Assembly (NCBI RefSeq): GCF_029674545.1
Contig: NZ_CP121354.1
Span: forward strand, 310,001-374,000
DNA: 64,000 nt
Reading direction: 5' to 3'
From: Mesorhizobium sp. WSM4904
GTDB lineage: Bacteria > Pseudomonadota > Alphaproteobacteria > Rhizobiales > Rhizobiaceae
Positions within the stretch are counted from its first letter, which is position 1. Every line of letters starts with the position of its first letter. Below, in pieces: positions 29,167 to 39,600 of this stretch. Position numbers and translations under genes: made by a program. Below the pieces are notes generated by a model. The model did not search any database. It was not told where the DNA came from and saw nothing but the letters and a program-made list of their open reading frames with translations.

Positions 29167-30564
29167 TCAGTGGTCAAACGCCTTGACGATTTCCTCGGTC
29201 ATCTTCTTGGCGTCGCCGAGCAGCATCATGGTGCCGTCCTTGTAGAACAGCGTGTTGTCGATGCCGGCATAGCCGGAGCCGAGCGAGCGCTTGACGAACA
29301 GGCAGGTGCGGGCCTTGTCGACGTCGAGGATCGGCATGCCGTAGATCGGCGAGGACTTGTCGTCGCGCGCGGACGGGTTGGTGACGTCGTTGGCGCCGAT
29401 GACATAGGCGACGTCGGCCTGCGCGAATTCGGAGTTGATGTCCTCGAGCTCGAACACCTCGTCATAGGGCACGTTGGCTTCGGCCAAGAGCACGTTCATG
29501 TGGCCGGGCATGCGCCCGGCCACCGGGTGGATCGCGTATTTGACCTCGACGCCGTTGGCCTTGAGCTTGTCGGCCATCTCGCGCAGCGCGTGCTGCGCCT
29601 GGGCGACCGCCATGCCGTAGCCCGGCACGATGATGACCTTCTGCGCGTTCATCATCAGGTAAGCCGCGTCGTCGGCCGAGCCCTGCTTAACGGTGCGCTC
29701 GATGCCGTCGCTGGCCGCCGCGGCGGTCTCGCCGCCGAAGCCGCCGAGGATGACGGAGATGAAGGAGCGATTCATGCCCTTGCACATGATGTAGGACAGG
29801 ATCGCACCGGACGAGCCGACCAGCGCGCCGGTGATGATCAGCGCCAGGTTGCCGAGGGTGAAGCCCAGCGCGGCAGCCGCCCAGCCGGAATAGGAATTCA
29901 GCATCGATACCACGACCGGCATGTCGGCGCCGCCGATCGGGATGATCAGGAGCACGCCGAGCACCAGCGAGGCGGCGACGATGAGCCAGAAGACAAGCTT
30001 GGATTCGGTGGTCACGAGCAGCACGATCAGCACCACCAGGGCAAAACCCAGCGCGATGTTGATCATGTGGCGGCCGCCGATCATGATCGGCTTGCCGGAC
30101 ATGCGGCCGTCGAGCTTCAGGAAGGCGATAACCGAGCCGGTGAAGGTGATGGCGCCGATGGCCACACCGAGGCTCATCTCGATGAGCGCCTGGGCGTGGA
30201 TGTCGCCCGCCGTGCCGATGCCGAAGCTTTCCGGCGCGTAGATGGCGGCTGCCGCCACCATGACGGCGGCGAAGCCGACGAGCGAGTGGAAGGCGGCGAC
30301 CAGCTGCGGCATCGAGGTCATGGCGATGCGCCGCGCCACATAGGCGCCGACGCCGCCACCGATGGCTAGCCCCAGCACGATCAGGCCGAAGCGGCCCGCC
30401 GAGGGCAGCGCCAGCGCCAGCGTGGTGCAAAGAGCAATGCCCATGCCGATCATGCCGTAGAGATTGCCCTGCCGGCTGGTGGTCGGGTGCGACAGGCCGC
30501 GCAGCGCCAGGATGAACAGGATGCCGGAGACCAGATAGAGGAAGGAAGCGAGATTGACGGTCAC
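29167..30564 (-). CDS. pntB: NAD(P) transhydrogenase subunit beta
   Basis: A 465-residue integral membrane subunit of the proton-translocating transhydrogenase, which moves hydride from NADH to NADP+ using the proton gradient. The N-terminal two thirds has about eight membrane helices; the C-terminal NADP-binding domain III has VPGYGMAVAQAQHALREMADKL and GANDVTNPSARDDKSSPIYGMPILDV. It starts one base after the pntAb stop, completing the operon pntAa-pntAb-pntB. A terminator follows. Confidence 0.96.
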   Translation of the reverse strand: MTVNLASFLYLVSGILFILALRGLSHPTTSRQGNLYGMIGMGIALCTTLALALPSAGRFGLIVLGLAIGGGVGAYVARRIAMTSMPQLVAAFHSLVGFAAVMVAAAAIYAPESFGIGTAGDIHAQALIEMSLGVAIGAITFTGSVIAFLKLDGRMSGKPIMIGGRHMINIALGFALVVLIVLLVTTESKLVFWLIVAASLVLGVLLIIPIGGADMPVVVSMLNSYSGWAAAALGFTLGNLALIITGALVGSSGAILSYIMCKGMNRSFISVILGGFGGETAAAASDGIERTVKQGSADDAAYLMMNAQKVIIVPGYGMAVAQAQHALREMADKLKANGVEVKYAIHPVAGRMPGHMNVLLAEANVPYDEVFELEDINSEFAQADVAYVIGANDVTNPSARDDKSSPIYGMPILDVDKARTCLFVKRSLGSGYAGIDNTLFYKDGTMMLLGDAKKMTEEIVKAFDH

Positions 30565-30565
30565 G

Positions 30566-30988
30566 TCACTTTTCCTTCTTCTTGTACATGGCGAGCATGC
30601 GCTGGGTTACGAGGAAGCCGCCGAAAATGTTGACCGAGACCAGGACCAGGGCGATGAAGCCGAAGCCCGCGGCAAGGCCGGAGGCCGCGATGCCGACGGC
30701 GAGCAGCGCGCCGACGACGATGACCGAGGAGATGGCGTTGGTGACGGCCATCAGCGGCGTATGCAGCGCCGGCGTCACCGACCACACGACATAATAGCCG
30801 ACGAAGATCGCCAGTACGAAGATGGCGAAGCGGAAGACGAAGGGATCGATGGCGCCGCCAGAGAGCGCATGTGCGGCGTTGCCGGCAGCCTCGGCGCCGG
30901 CGGGCGCGTTGGCGAGGTCCTGCACGGCAAGGCGGACGGCGGCCGTCGCCTGATCGAGCTGGTCGAGGGCTTTCTGCAGCTGTTCCAT
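30566..30988 (-). CDS. pntAb: NAD(P) transhydrogenase subunit alpha part 2
   Basis: A 140-residue membrane subunit carrying the domain II helices that are fused to the alpha subunit in E. coli. Three or four hydrophobic helices are visible ([56 protein letters not shown]). The ATG at 30988 overlaps the pntAa stop by one base (TGATG); a GTG one codon earlier is also in frame. The split alpha subunit is typical of alphaproteobacteria. Confidence 0.95.
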   Translation of the reverse strand: MEQLQKALDQLDQATAAVRLAVQDLANAPAGAEAAGNAAHALSGGAIDPFVFRFAIFVLAIFVGYYVVWSVTPALHTPLMAVTNAISSVIVVGALLAVGIAASGLAAGFGFIALVLVSVNIFGGFLVTQRMLAMYKKKEK

Positions 30989-32241
30989 CACGCGCTCCCC
31001 TTCGGATTGGCCGCGGCCTTCCTGTTGTTGGCTTTCCGGGGCGCCGGTTTGGTGTCGCCAGCGCCGGCAACCATGATCGTGGCCGGGATCGCAGCCGGCT
31101 CGGTGCGCGGCGCATCGGCGGCCTTGGCGAAATTGGGATGCACGACCTGGCCAGCGTCGGTCAGCATCGTCGCCTTGACCAGCTCGTCGTCGCGCTTGAT
31201 GGCAAGCTGCTTCGCCGCCTTGTCGACCATCGTCTCGAGGAAGGCGTAGAGGTTCTTGGCGTAGAGCAGCGAGGCCGATGCCGCGACGCGGCCCGGGACG
31301 TTGAGATGGCCGACGATCTTGACGCCGTTGTCCGTCGTCACGACCTTGCCGGGCACCGCGCCCTCGACATTGCCGCCGCGCTCGACCGCGAGGTCGACGA
31401 TCACCGAGCCCGGCTTCATCGAGGCGACCATGGCGGCCGAGACCAGCTTCGGCGCCGGACGACCGGGAATCAGCGCCGTGGTGATGACGATATCCTGCTT
31501 GGCGATGTGCTCGGCCGTGAGCGCCGCCTGCTTGGCCTGATATTCCTTCGACATTTCCTTGGCGTAGCCGCCGGCCGTCTCGGCCGCCTTGAATTCCTCG
31601 TCCTCGACGGCGAGGAATTTCGCGCCGAGCGACTGCACCTGCTCCTTCACCGCCGGACGCACGTCGGTGGCGGTGACGACGGCGCCGAGGCGGCGCGCGG
31701 TGGCGATCGCCTGCAGGCCGGCAACGCCGACGCCCATGATGAAGGCCTTGGCCGCCGGCACGGTGCCCGCCGCCGTCATCATCATCGGCAGCACGCGGTC
31801 ATATTCGGCGGCCGCATCGATCACCGCCTGGTAGCCGGCGAGATTGGCCTGCGAGGAGAGCACGTCCATCACCTGCGCACGGGTGATGCGCGGCATGAAC
31901 TCCATCGAGAAGGCGGTGATGCCGGCCTTGGCCATCGCAGCCACCGCCGCGTCATTGCCGTAGGGATCCATGATGGCGATGACGGCGGCGCCCGACTTGT
32001 AGCCCTTCAGCTCCGCATCGGTCGGCCGGCGCACTTTCAGCACCACATCGGCCTTCGGCGCGTCGGCAGCCTTGCCGATCGCGGCACCCGCCGTGGCAAA
32101 CTCCTGATCGGTGATGCGCGAGCCGAGGCCCGCGCCCTTCTCCACGATCACCTCGAAGCCCAAGCCCACCAGCCGTTTCACCGTCTCAGGCGAGGCCGCG
32201 ACACGCGGCTCGTTCGCATCAAGCTCACCCGTCTGCCCCAC
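30988..32241 (-). CDS. pntAa: NAD(P) transhydrogenase subunit alpha part 1
   Basis: A 417-residue soluble NAD(H)-binding domain I subunit, alanine-dehydrogenase-like. Landmarks: [20 protein letters not shown] (residues 10-29), GYQAVIDAA, and the Rossmann motif [19 protein letters not shown] followed by [19 protein letters not shown]. The GTG start gives [12 protein letters not shown], slightly shorter at the first strand than usual (family members often read TVFI and a few more residues). The C-terminal tail (about 380-417) is Lys/Ala/Pro-rich and variable. First gene of the operon. Confidence 0.93.
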   Translation of the reverse strand: MGQTGELDANEPRVAASPETVKRLVGLGFEVIVEKGAGLGSRITDQEFATAGAAIGKAADAPKADVVLKVRRPTDAELKGYKSGAAVIAIMDPYGNDAAVAAMAKAGITAFSMEFMPRITRAQVMDVLSSQANLAGYQAVIDAAAEYDRVLPMMMTAAGTVPAAKAFIMGVGVAGLQAIATARRLGAVVTATDVRPAVKEQVQSLGAKFLAVEDEEFKAAETAGGYAKEMSKEYQAKQAALTAEHIAKQDIVITTALIPGRPAPKLVSAAMVASMKPGSVIVDLAVERGGNVEGAVPGKVVTTDNGVKIVGHLNVPGRVAASASLLYAKNLYAFLETMVDKAAKQLAIKRDDELVKATMLTDAGQVVHPNFAKAADAPRTEPAAIPATIMVAGAGDTKPAPRKANNRKAAANPKGSA

Positions 32242-32327
32242 CGCATGATCCTTTCGGCTGGAACCTCGATGCGCAAGGCCTCGGCCGGGACCTCCAGCGA
32301 GACGTCGAACGCAATCGCTTGGAAAGA

Positions 32328-32552
32328 CTAACGCAGAATGAAATAGCCGACGGCCATGATCAGGATGAACAGGATGGTCGCCGAGAAGAAGCCACCCGCG
32401 AAGAAGCCAAAGGCCATGGCCAGCAGCAGGGCGGCGCAGATGAGCGAACCGTATTTGGCGAGCGCGAGGAATGCCTTGTAGGTGCGATCATGCTCGGCAT
32501 AGTCCATCTGCGCACCCAGTTCGACAGGACCGGTCGGCGTGTGATCAGCCAT
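32328..32552 (-). CDS. aa3-type cytochrome c oxidase subunit IV
   Basis: A 74-residue small membrane protein of the alphaproteobacterial COX4 (pfam COX4_pro_2) family. MDYAEHDRTYKAFLALAKYG is the family signature, followed by two hydrophobic segments (SLICAALLLAMAFGFFAGGFF and ILFILIMAVGYFIL). It is a non-catalytic subunit of cytochrome oxidase in the inner membrane. The start Met is set at MADHTPTG; an open frame continues upstream without homology. It lies upstream of pntAa on the same strand with an 86-bp gap. Confidence 0.88.
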   Translation of the reverse strand: MADHTPTGPVELGAQMDYAEHDRTYKAFLALAKYGSLICAALLLAMAFGFFAGGFFSATILFILIMAVGYFILR

Positions 32553-32707
32553 TAGGAATACCCCTTCGAAAATGCCTTCGAGGCACATAGCGAAAAGCCA
32601 GGGCAAGAGCAATGGCGCTATTGACGCACGGCCGGCGACAACAGCCTCAAATGAAAGTTGAAATTGGAACGGGGCGCTATCACCGCGACGGAGAGCGTTA
32701 CCGACCT

Positions 32708-32857
32708 TCAGCCGGCGAGGTGCGGAAACAGCCCGAGCAAGCCGACGACGATCAGATAGAGCGCGACGATGTAGTTGAGCAGGCGCGGCATCACCAGGAT
32801 CAATATGCCGGCGATCAGCGAGATCAGGGGCGTGAGCGCAAGCGAGTGGATGGTCAC
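32708..32857 (-). CDS. DUF3096 mini membrane protein
   Basis: A 49-residue hydrophobic protein starting with GTG and reading TIHSLALTPLISLIAGILI, then LVMPRLLNYIVALYLIVVG and LLGLFPHLAG. This is the DUF3096 pattern (a glycine-hinged two-helix membrane peptide). GGAAGGAG lies seven to eight bases before the GTG, which strongly supports translation. Function unknown. It is too short for common ORF cut-offs and is easily missed. Confidence 0.85.
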   Translation of the reverse strand: MTIHSLALTPLISLIAGILILVMPRLLNYIVALYLIVVGLLGLFPHLAG

Positions 32858-33002
32858 GATCGTACTCCTTCCCTTGAACAACCCGACATGAGCCCGGGCG
32901 AAACGCCAGTTGGGCGGGACCGCAGCGACACTCGATCGCGACGCCGCTATTGATAACGGCGAAGCGGTTGGAAAGGTCCACTGGACGTGGAAGAGCGCCC
33001 CT

Positions 33003-33764
33003 TCAGGCGGCGTCGCGATAGTATTTCGCCGTCGGGACGATGGACAGGGGGGTCAGCCGGTTGATGGCCGGATTGGCAAACATCAGCCGCTGTTCCACCG
33101 GCGTCGACTTGAAGAACGGGAAGCGTTCGAGCGTCTGGCGCAGATTTTCGCCGCAGGGGATTTCGAACAAGGCGATCGGCGCGAGGACACCCGGGAATAC
33201 CTTGCCCTCGGTCCTCTGGATGGCATGGAAGATGCGGGCGTAGTAAGCGGAATGCTCGACCTTGACCGGCGTGAGCACTGCGGTCTGACCAAAGTAACAG
33301 GAGGCCACCATGCCGAGCCTGAGCGTCAGGAAAGGCAGGACTCCGGGCGCGGGCGCGCTGTCCGGATCGGTTGCGAAGCGGGTTCCGTCAATGAAACTCT
33401 CTCCGCGGGCAAGCCGCTCGGTCAATATCTCCGGATAGGCGTCGACCGACGGCGAATAGGGGTGTTCGCGCGAAATGTAGTGGAGCCGCAGCGTGCTGAC
33501 CAAGTGGCCGTCGAAATAGACGCCGAACCGATAGGAATTCGGCAGGTTGTCCCAGCGATCCTCGAACATTCCGCTGGCGATCGGACCGCACATGCCCGAG
33601 CGCAGGTAGGATTGATAGCGAAGGCGGTAGATCGCCTCCAGATCCTCGCCCCCCGTGATGAGACGATAATCGACATGCTCCAGCAACTGCATGATCGAAC
33701 GATTCAGCGCCGATCCAGCATTTGCGCCGGCGCCAACCTGCGCATCGTTTCCCGAAGCATCCAT
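33003..33764 (-). CDS. FeeM-like N-acyl amino acid synthase / autoinducer-synthase-fold protein
   Basis: A 253-residue protein of the N-acyl amino acid synthase FeeM group, GNAT-fold enzymes related to acyl-homoserine lactone synthases that join an acyl-ACP acyl chain to an amino acid. Seen: LEAIYRLRYQSYLRSGMC near residue 40, FEDRWDNLPNSYRFGVYFDG, STLRLHYISREHPYSP and LTLRLGMVASCYFGQTAVLTPV. The ATG at 33764 has GAGGA seven bases before it; the frame is open for 34 more codons upstream. It is preceded by an AT-rich 400-bp leader region. No lux-type regulator is adjacent. Activity and product are unknown. Confidence 0.75.
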   Translation of the reverse strand: MDASGNDAQVGAGANAGSALNRSIMQLLEHVDYRLITGGEDLEAIYRLRYQSYLRSGMCGPIASGMFEDRWDNLPNSYRFGVYFDGHLVSTLRLHYISREHPYSPSVDAYPEILTERLARGESFIDGTRFATDPDSAPAPGVLPFLTLRLGMVASCYFGQTAVLTPVKVEHSAYYARIFHAIQRTEGKVFPGVLAPIALFEIPCGENLRQTLERFPFFKSTPVEQRLMFANPAINRLTPLSIVPTAKYYRDAA

Positions 33765-34187
33765 TCCCAAGTCCTCGTATCCGCCTATGAATAGGCTATT
33801 CGAGTTGAAATGAGACACAAGCCGAAAATTCGATCCTGCTGATTTACCCTTCGTTAACCTTAACAATCGCGGGGGAGCTGCCGCTGATAAAGTTCGCCGA
33901 AAAGGCGATTGGGTGCCCCCGATCTAAGCTAACCTTCGCTATGAGCGACGCTGCCAGCTCGACAGCGATAAGCACATGATCGAGTCCAACTTCTAGTTTA
34001 ATAGCGAATATGCCGCAGATATACGGTTTCATTTAGTTTCTATCAGAAGAGTTTCGATCGATCTATCAAGAATTATTTCAAAATATAAAGTCAAACTTTC
34101 TTCGAGGCTCGCCCCCTCATGCAAATAGCTGCACGGTACAAGTAGCGCGCACTATCAATATCGGTCGTCGAAGATTTGCGATTACAG
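33765..34187. other. AT-rich intergenic region
   Basis: 423 bp between the FeeM-like gene and the GGDEF-EAL gene with clearly lower GC than its surroundings, especially 34000-34130. A 62-codon frame on the minus strand (33844-34032) has no ribosome binding site or recognisable motif. It probably holds the promoter of the FeeM-like gene. Confidence 0.5.
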
Positions 34188-36503
34188 CTATCTGGCTGTC
34201 CGCTTGGCGGCGAGACGCAGGTCCGCGGCGAATGGCCAGGTGACGTTCGACATCGTCTCGATGCCGGAGGCGCTGAGCGCGGCGCCGAAGAGGAAACCCT
34301 GCACGAGGTCCGGTTTGACCGAACGCACCAGTATCTTCAGCTGCTCGAAGGTCTCGACCCCTTCGATGGTGACGACAAGGCCCAGTGTCCGGGTCAAGCC
34401 GACGATACCCTTCAAGAGGTCGAGCGACTGGGGGCTCTGGGTTACGTCGATTAGGAACGAACGGTCGATCTTGATCTTGTCGAGCGGCAGCTTGTGCAGA
34501 TAGCTGAGGCTCGAATAGCCGGTGCCGAAGTCGTCGAGCGCGATGCGGACGCCCAGGGTCTTCAGCTCTTCGATCAATTCGCGCGTCAGCGATTTGTCGT
34601 CGAGCAAGGCGGTCTCCGTGACCTCGATTTCGAGCCGGTGCGGCGCGAGGCCCGATGCCGCCAGGGCATCGCGCACCTTCTGCACGACGTCGCGGTTACG
34701 GAAATCCTTGGCCGAGAGGTTGATCGAAACGCTGGTCTGCGCCGGCCATTTGGCGCATTCGGCGCAGGCTGCCTGCAGCACGAAGGTGCTGATGTCGGAG
34801 ATGATGCCCATCTCCTCGGCCAGCGGAATGAAGATGCTCGGCGAGATCGGACCGAGATCGGGATGATCCCAGCGGCAGAGCGCCTCGCAGCTGGCGATGC
34901 GCATGGTGCTCATCGACACGATCGGCTGATAGACGACGCGCAGCTCCTTGGCCTGCACGGCACTGCGCAGATCGGCCTTCATCAGCTGGCGGTTGCGGAA
35001 GGCGGCATCCATCGATGCCTCGAACAGCCGCCAGCTGTTCTTGCCGAGTTCCTTGGCCTTGTAGAGGGCGAGGTCCGCCTTGACGATCATGGTATCGACG
35101 TCGGTGTCCTTGACGACGGACAACACCGCGCCGCCGCTGGCCTGGATGCGCAGGCCGTGTCCGGCAACGTCGACTTCGCCCTGCAAGTCGGCGAAGATCT
35201 CGTCGAGTAAGCCGCCGAGATGGCTCTCATCCTCGATGCGGTCGAAATAGATCATGAACTCGTCGCCACCGAAGCGGCTGACATTGATGCCGGGCCCGGC
35301 AACCGCCGCCAGCCGCTCGGCCACGGCATAGATCAGCCCGTCGCCGACCGGATGGCCGAGCGTGTCGTTGACGCTCTTGAAATCATCGAGATCGAGCACC
35401 GCAAGGCCGCAGAGCCGGTCACGGTCGCCGGACGCCATGGCCTCGCCGGCCAGTTCGTGGAAATAGGCACGATTCGGCAGGCCGGTGAGGTTGTCGTAGC
35501 GCGCCATGAAACGGATCTTCTCCTCCGCCTCGACGCGGGCCGTGACGTCCTCGAAGGTGACGACGCCGAGTTCCTGGCTGCCTTCGCGCGCGGAGAATTC
35601 GTAGTGCTGGCCATTGGCGAGCGAAACCAGCACCTTGCGGTCGCGGCCCTCGCGCAGGGCGCGCGTGAGCTGCGCCTCGATATAGCGGCAGTCCTTCGGC
35701 GCCAGCATGCCGCCGGCGACGCCGCGCATCAGAAGGCCGTGGATCGAGCGCCCGAGCAGCGCGTCGGCCGATTTCAGCGACATCAGATGGGCGGCCTCGG
35801 CATTGGCGACCGCGACGCGCCCGTCCGGGCCGAGCATGACGAGGCCGTGCGACATGGTGTTGAGCGCGCGGTCGAACCTGCGCGTCAGGTTTCTCGCCTG
35901 CTTGTGGCCGATAACCGCCGAGAACAGCACGTTGCGGACATGGTCGGCGCCGGTGATGGTGATGAACGTCATCGGGATGATCATCAGGCCGAGGACGACG
36001 GAAGGCGCATCCATGCGCAGCAGGAGCGCAAGCGCGGCCGGGCCGATGAAGGTCACCGAGAAAATCCGCACCATGCGCGGCGAGCCGTAGTTGCGGGCGA
36101 CAACCGTGACCAGGGTCGCCAGGGTCAGCGACATCGCCGCCAGCTCGGCGAAGGGATCGGGATAAACGTAGATCGATACGAAGCACAGCGCGCCCAGGCC
36201 GAGGCCCTGCAGGCAGCCCTTGAGGATGTAGCTGCGCTCCAGCCGCTGCGCGTGCTCGACGTCGGCAATCACGCCGCCTGTCTTCAGGAAGCTGCGAATG
36301 CCGAAGTAACGGATGAGGCTGACGGAAAGCAGAGCAAAAGAAAACGCCAGGAACAAGGGATTGTGCGTGCGCAGATAAATCATGAATCCGAGGATCCAGT
36401 AGCACGCACCACCGATCAACAACATGTGCGCGTTGTCGAACAACGACCGCACAAATTGGATATAAACATCCGCGGGGATGCTTTCGGTCTTTGTTCTGCC
36501 CAT
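34188..36503 (-). CDS. Membrane GGDEF-EAL cyclic-di-GMP signalling protein with PAS domain
   Basis: A 771-residue protein: N-terminal membrane sensor of about six helices (residues ~25-190), PAS-like domain (~205-320, SHGLVMLGPDGRVAVANAEA), GGDEF domain (~330-490) and EAL domain (~510-755). The cyclase motif RFGGDEF is intact; the inhibitory RxxD I-site that should lie just before it reads GPGI, so product inhibition is probably lost. The phosphodiesterase motifs are intact: CEALCRWDHP, IEVTETALLDD, ALDDFGTGYSSL and KIKIDRSFL. It could both make and break cyclic-di-GMP. A 9-bp inverted repeat lies in its leader. Signal unknown. Confidence 0.93.
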   Translation of the reverse strand: MGRTKTESIPADVYIQFVRSLFDNAHMLLIGGACYWILGFMIYLRTHNPLFLAFSFALLSVSLIRYFGIRSFLKTGGVIADVEHAQRLERSYILKGCLQGLGLGALCFVSIYVYPDPFAELAAMSLTLATLVTVVARNYGSPRMVRIFSVTFIGPAALALLLRMDAPSVVLGLMIIPMTFITITGADHVRNVLFSAVIGHKQARNLTRRFDRALNTMSHGLVMLGPDGRVAVANAEAAHLMSLKSADALLGRSIHGLLMRGVAGGMLAPKDCRYIEAQLTRALREGRDRKVLVSLANGQHYEFSAREGSQELGVVTFEDVTARVEAEEKIRFMARYDNLTGLPNRAYFHELAGEAMASGDRDRLCGLAVLDLDDFKSVNDTLGHPVGDGLIYAVAERLAAVAGPGINVSRFGGDEFMIYFDRIEDESHLGGLLDEIFADLQGEVDVAGHGLRIQASGGAVLSVVKDTDVDTMIVKADLALYKAKELGKNSWRLFEASMDAAFRNRQLMKADLRSAVQAKELRVVYQPIVSMSTMRIASCEALCRWDHPDLGPISPSIFIPLAEEMGIISDISTFVLQAACAECAKWPAQTSVSINLSAKDFRNRDVVQKVRDALAASGLAPHRLEIEVTETALLDDKSLTRELIEELKTLGVRIALDDFGTGYSSLSYLHKLPLDKIKIDRSFLIDVTQSPQSLDLLKGIVGLTRTLGLVVTIEGVETFEQLKILVRSVKPDLVQGFLFGAALSASGIETMSNVTWPFAADLRLAAKRTAR

Positions 36504-36518
36504 AGGGTCGGCCCAACG

Positions 36519-36559
36519 CTAAGCCTTGTCATGACACAACCGCCTTAAGAAAGGCTTAG
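36519..36559. promoter_or_regulatory. CTAAGCCTT/AAGGCTTAG inverted repeat upstream of GGDEF-EAL gene
   Basis: A perfect 9-bp inverted repeat with a 23-bp spacer containing TCATGA and CTTAAG, starting 16 bp upstream of the ATG. It could be an operator or a leader hairpin. Confidence 0.4.
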
Positions 36560-36687
36560 AACAGGGATGGCTTAAGCAGCGGCTTCGCCCCGGCCGCCAA
36601 GGCAAGAGGCCCTAAAGGCGCGTCGCGACGAAACAGATTCGGGCGACGCGCAGATCGGCGAGCCCTTCAGGCAAGCCGTCAGCACAA

Positions 36688-39600
36688 TCACTCGGCGGCG
36701 CTGAGAACCGGCGCCGGCACGGTTTGGGTCAGCCGCGGGAGCAGTCTGGAGCGCTCCTCCGCCGCCTTTGCGGCACTGGCCTGCCGGACATGGCCATAGC
36801 CGCGGACGAGCGCCGGCACGGAGGCGAGAGCTGCGGCGGCATCTATCCTGCCCGGCGCCAGTGCCGCGGCGATCAGATCGAGATCCGCCTCGTATTGCGC
36901 AAGCAAGCCTCGCTCGGCGCGCCGTTCGGCGGTATGGCCGAACGGATCGAATGGCGTGCCGCGCAGGCCTTTCATGGCCGATAACAGGCGAAATGCCTTC
37001 ATCATCCACGGGCCGAAGCTCGATTTCCTCGGCTTGCCGTCGTAGCCGCGCCGGCCGAGAATTGGCGGCGCAAGGTGGAATTCGAGCTTTTCGTAGCTCT
37101 GGAACTGCCTTGCGAGATCGGCGGCGAAGGCGCCGTCGGTGTAGAGCCGCGCCACCTCATACTCGTCCTTGATCGCCATCAGCTTGAACAGGTTTTTCGC
37201 GGCGGCCTCCGTCACAGCCGCCGAGCCGGGAACCGCCCGTGCCTCGGCGGCACGCAGCGCGGCGATCCTGTCGGCATAACGCTTGCCATAGGCGGCGTTC
37301 TGATAAGCGGTGAGGAAGGCAACGCGGCGGGCGATGATGTCGTCGAGCGTTTCGGCGGGCGCGGACGCCGGCTTGCCGGTACGGCCGACCAGGCCGCGCA
37401 CGAAATCCGGCTGGTGCGCGGCGCGACGGCCCCAGCGGAAGGCAGCGATGTTCATCGCCACCGCTTCACCGTTCAATTCTATAGCCTTTTCAATAGCTTC
37501 TGCCGACAGCGGCAGCCCGCCATGCTGGAAGGCGAAGCCGAGCATGAACATGTTGGCGCCGAGCGAATTGCCGAACAGCGCGGTCGCCGTGCGGGTGGCG
37601 TCGAAGAAGTGGGCCTTGTCGTCGCCGGCGGCGGCACGGATCGCCTTCTTCAGCCGCTCGACCGGCAGCGAAAAATCGGCCGAACGCGTGAATTCGCCAG
37701 GCATGATCTCGGCGGTATTGGCCAGGAACATAGTGTGTCCCTCGCGCACCGCGGCGAGCACTTTCTTGGCGCCGGAAACGACGAGGTCGCAGCCGAGCAC
37801 GAGATCGGCCTTGCCGGCCGAAACGCGGATGGCGTGGATGTCCTCGGGCGTCGCGGCAATGCGGACATGGGTGAAGACCGAGCCGCCCTTCTGGGCGAGG
37901 CCCGCCATGTCGATCATGCCGCAGCCCTTGCCCTCGATATGGGCGGCCATGCCGAGCACCGCGCCGATGGTCACGACGCCGGTGCCGCCGACGCCGTCGA
38001 TGATCGCAGCCCAGCCTTGGTCGCCAAGCGGGAATTCGGCGGGCGACGGCACGCCGTCCAGCGGATCGCTCTTGCTGGCAATGCCGTCGGCCTTCCTGAT
38101 CTTGCCGCCATGCACCGTCACGAAAGAGGGGCAGAAGCCGTTGAGGCAGGAAAAATCCTTGTTGCAGCTCGACTGGTCGATGCGGCGCTTGCGGCCGAAT
38201 TCGGTTTCGACCGGCTGGATCGAGACGCAGTTCGACTGCACGCCGCAATCGCCGCAGCCTTCGCAGACCAGCTCGTTGATGAAGACGCGCTTGTCGGGGT
38301 CGGGGAAGGTGCCGCGCTTGCGGCGGCGGCGCTTCTCGGCGGCGCAGGTCTGGTCGTAAAGCAGAACGGAGACGCCCTTGACCCCGCGCAACTCGCGCTG
38401 GACGAGGTCGAGATCGTCGCGGTGATGGATGGTGGCGCCGGCCGGGAAATCGGCCTTGCCGGCATATTTGTCCGGCTCGTCGGTGACGACGGCGATGCGG
38501 TCGACGCCTTCGGCGCGCACCTGCCTGGCGATCATGCCGACCGTCAGGCCGCCTTCATGCGGCTGGCCGCCGGTCATGGCGACCGCGTCGTTGTAGAGGA
38601 TCTTGTAGGTGATGTTGGCGCCGGAGGACAGCGCGAAGCGGATCGCCAGCGCTCCGGAATGGTTGTAGGTGCCGTCGCCGAGATTCTGGAAGATGTGGCC
38701 GCGCTTGGAGAACGGCGCCTGGCCGACCCATTGCGCGCCCTCGCCGCCCATGGCGGTGAAGCCGACGGTGTTCCTGTCCATCCATAGCGCCATGAAGTGG
38801 CAGCCGATGCCGGCTGCGGCGAGCGAGCCCTCCGGCACCTTGGTCGAGGAATTGTGCGGGCAGCCCGAACAGAAGAAGGGCGTCCGGGAGCCGATGTCGA
38901 CGGTGTCGGCGAGCATCGCCTGGAACTGGCGCAGCTTCGCCACCCGGGCCGCGATCTCCTCCGAGGGGCCGACGGTGCGCAGGATCCGCTCGCCAAGCGC
39001 GATCGCGATCTCGTTGGGGTCGAGCGCGCCCTTGGCCGGAAACAACCAGTCGCCGCGCTCGTCCTTCTTGCCGACGATAGCCGGCTGGATGGCGGAGCCG
39101 TAAAGGTTCTCGCGCAGCTGCACCTCGATCAACGAGCGCTTTTCCTCGACGACGACGATGGTGTCGAGGCCACGGGCGAAGTCGGCGATATGCTGATAAT
39201 CGAGCGGCCAGGGACAGCCGACCTTGAACAGGCGGATGCCGATGCGGTTGGCGGCCCGCTCATCGATGCCGATGTCCTCCAGCGCCTGACGGACGTCGAG
39301 ATAGCTCTTGCCGATGGTGATGACGCCGAGCTTGGGATTGCGGCCGCCGGAATAGACGATACGGTTCAGTCCGTTGGCCTGTATGAAGGCTGAAGCCGCG
39401 GCGCGCTTGTGTTCATGCAGCCGCTCCTCCTGCCCGAGCATGTCGATCTCGTGGCGGATGTTGAGGCCGCCGGGCGGCATGTCGAAGTCGGGAATGACGA
39501 TGTTCAGCCGATCGATCGAGGCGTCGACCGAGGCCGTCGATTCGATGTTGTCCTTGACGCATTTGATCGCCGCCCAGGTGCCGGCGAAGCGCGACATGGC

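Noticed and set aside
29140..30369. 409-codon frame on the plus strand
   Set aside because: Antisense to pntB, His/Asp/Gly-rich shadow of a high-GC membrane gene.
33844..34032. 62-codon frame on the minus strand
   Set aside because: Overlaps the upstream part of the FeeM-like frame and an AT-rich promoter region, no ribosome binding site, no family.
35220..36548. 442-codon frame on the plus strand
   Set aside because: Antisense to the GGDEF-EAL gene; low-complexity Arg/Ala/His content and no domain.
37075..38787. 570-codon frame on the plus strand
   Set aside because: It is the antisense shadow of the indolepyruvate oxidoreductase gene, whose domains and codon pattern are clear on the other strand.
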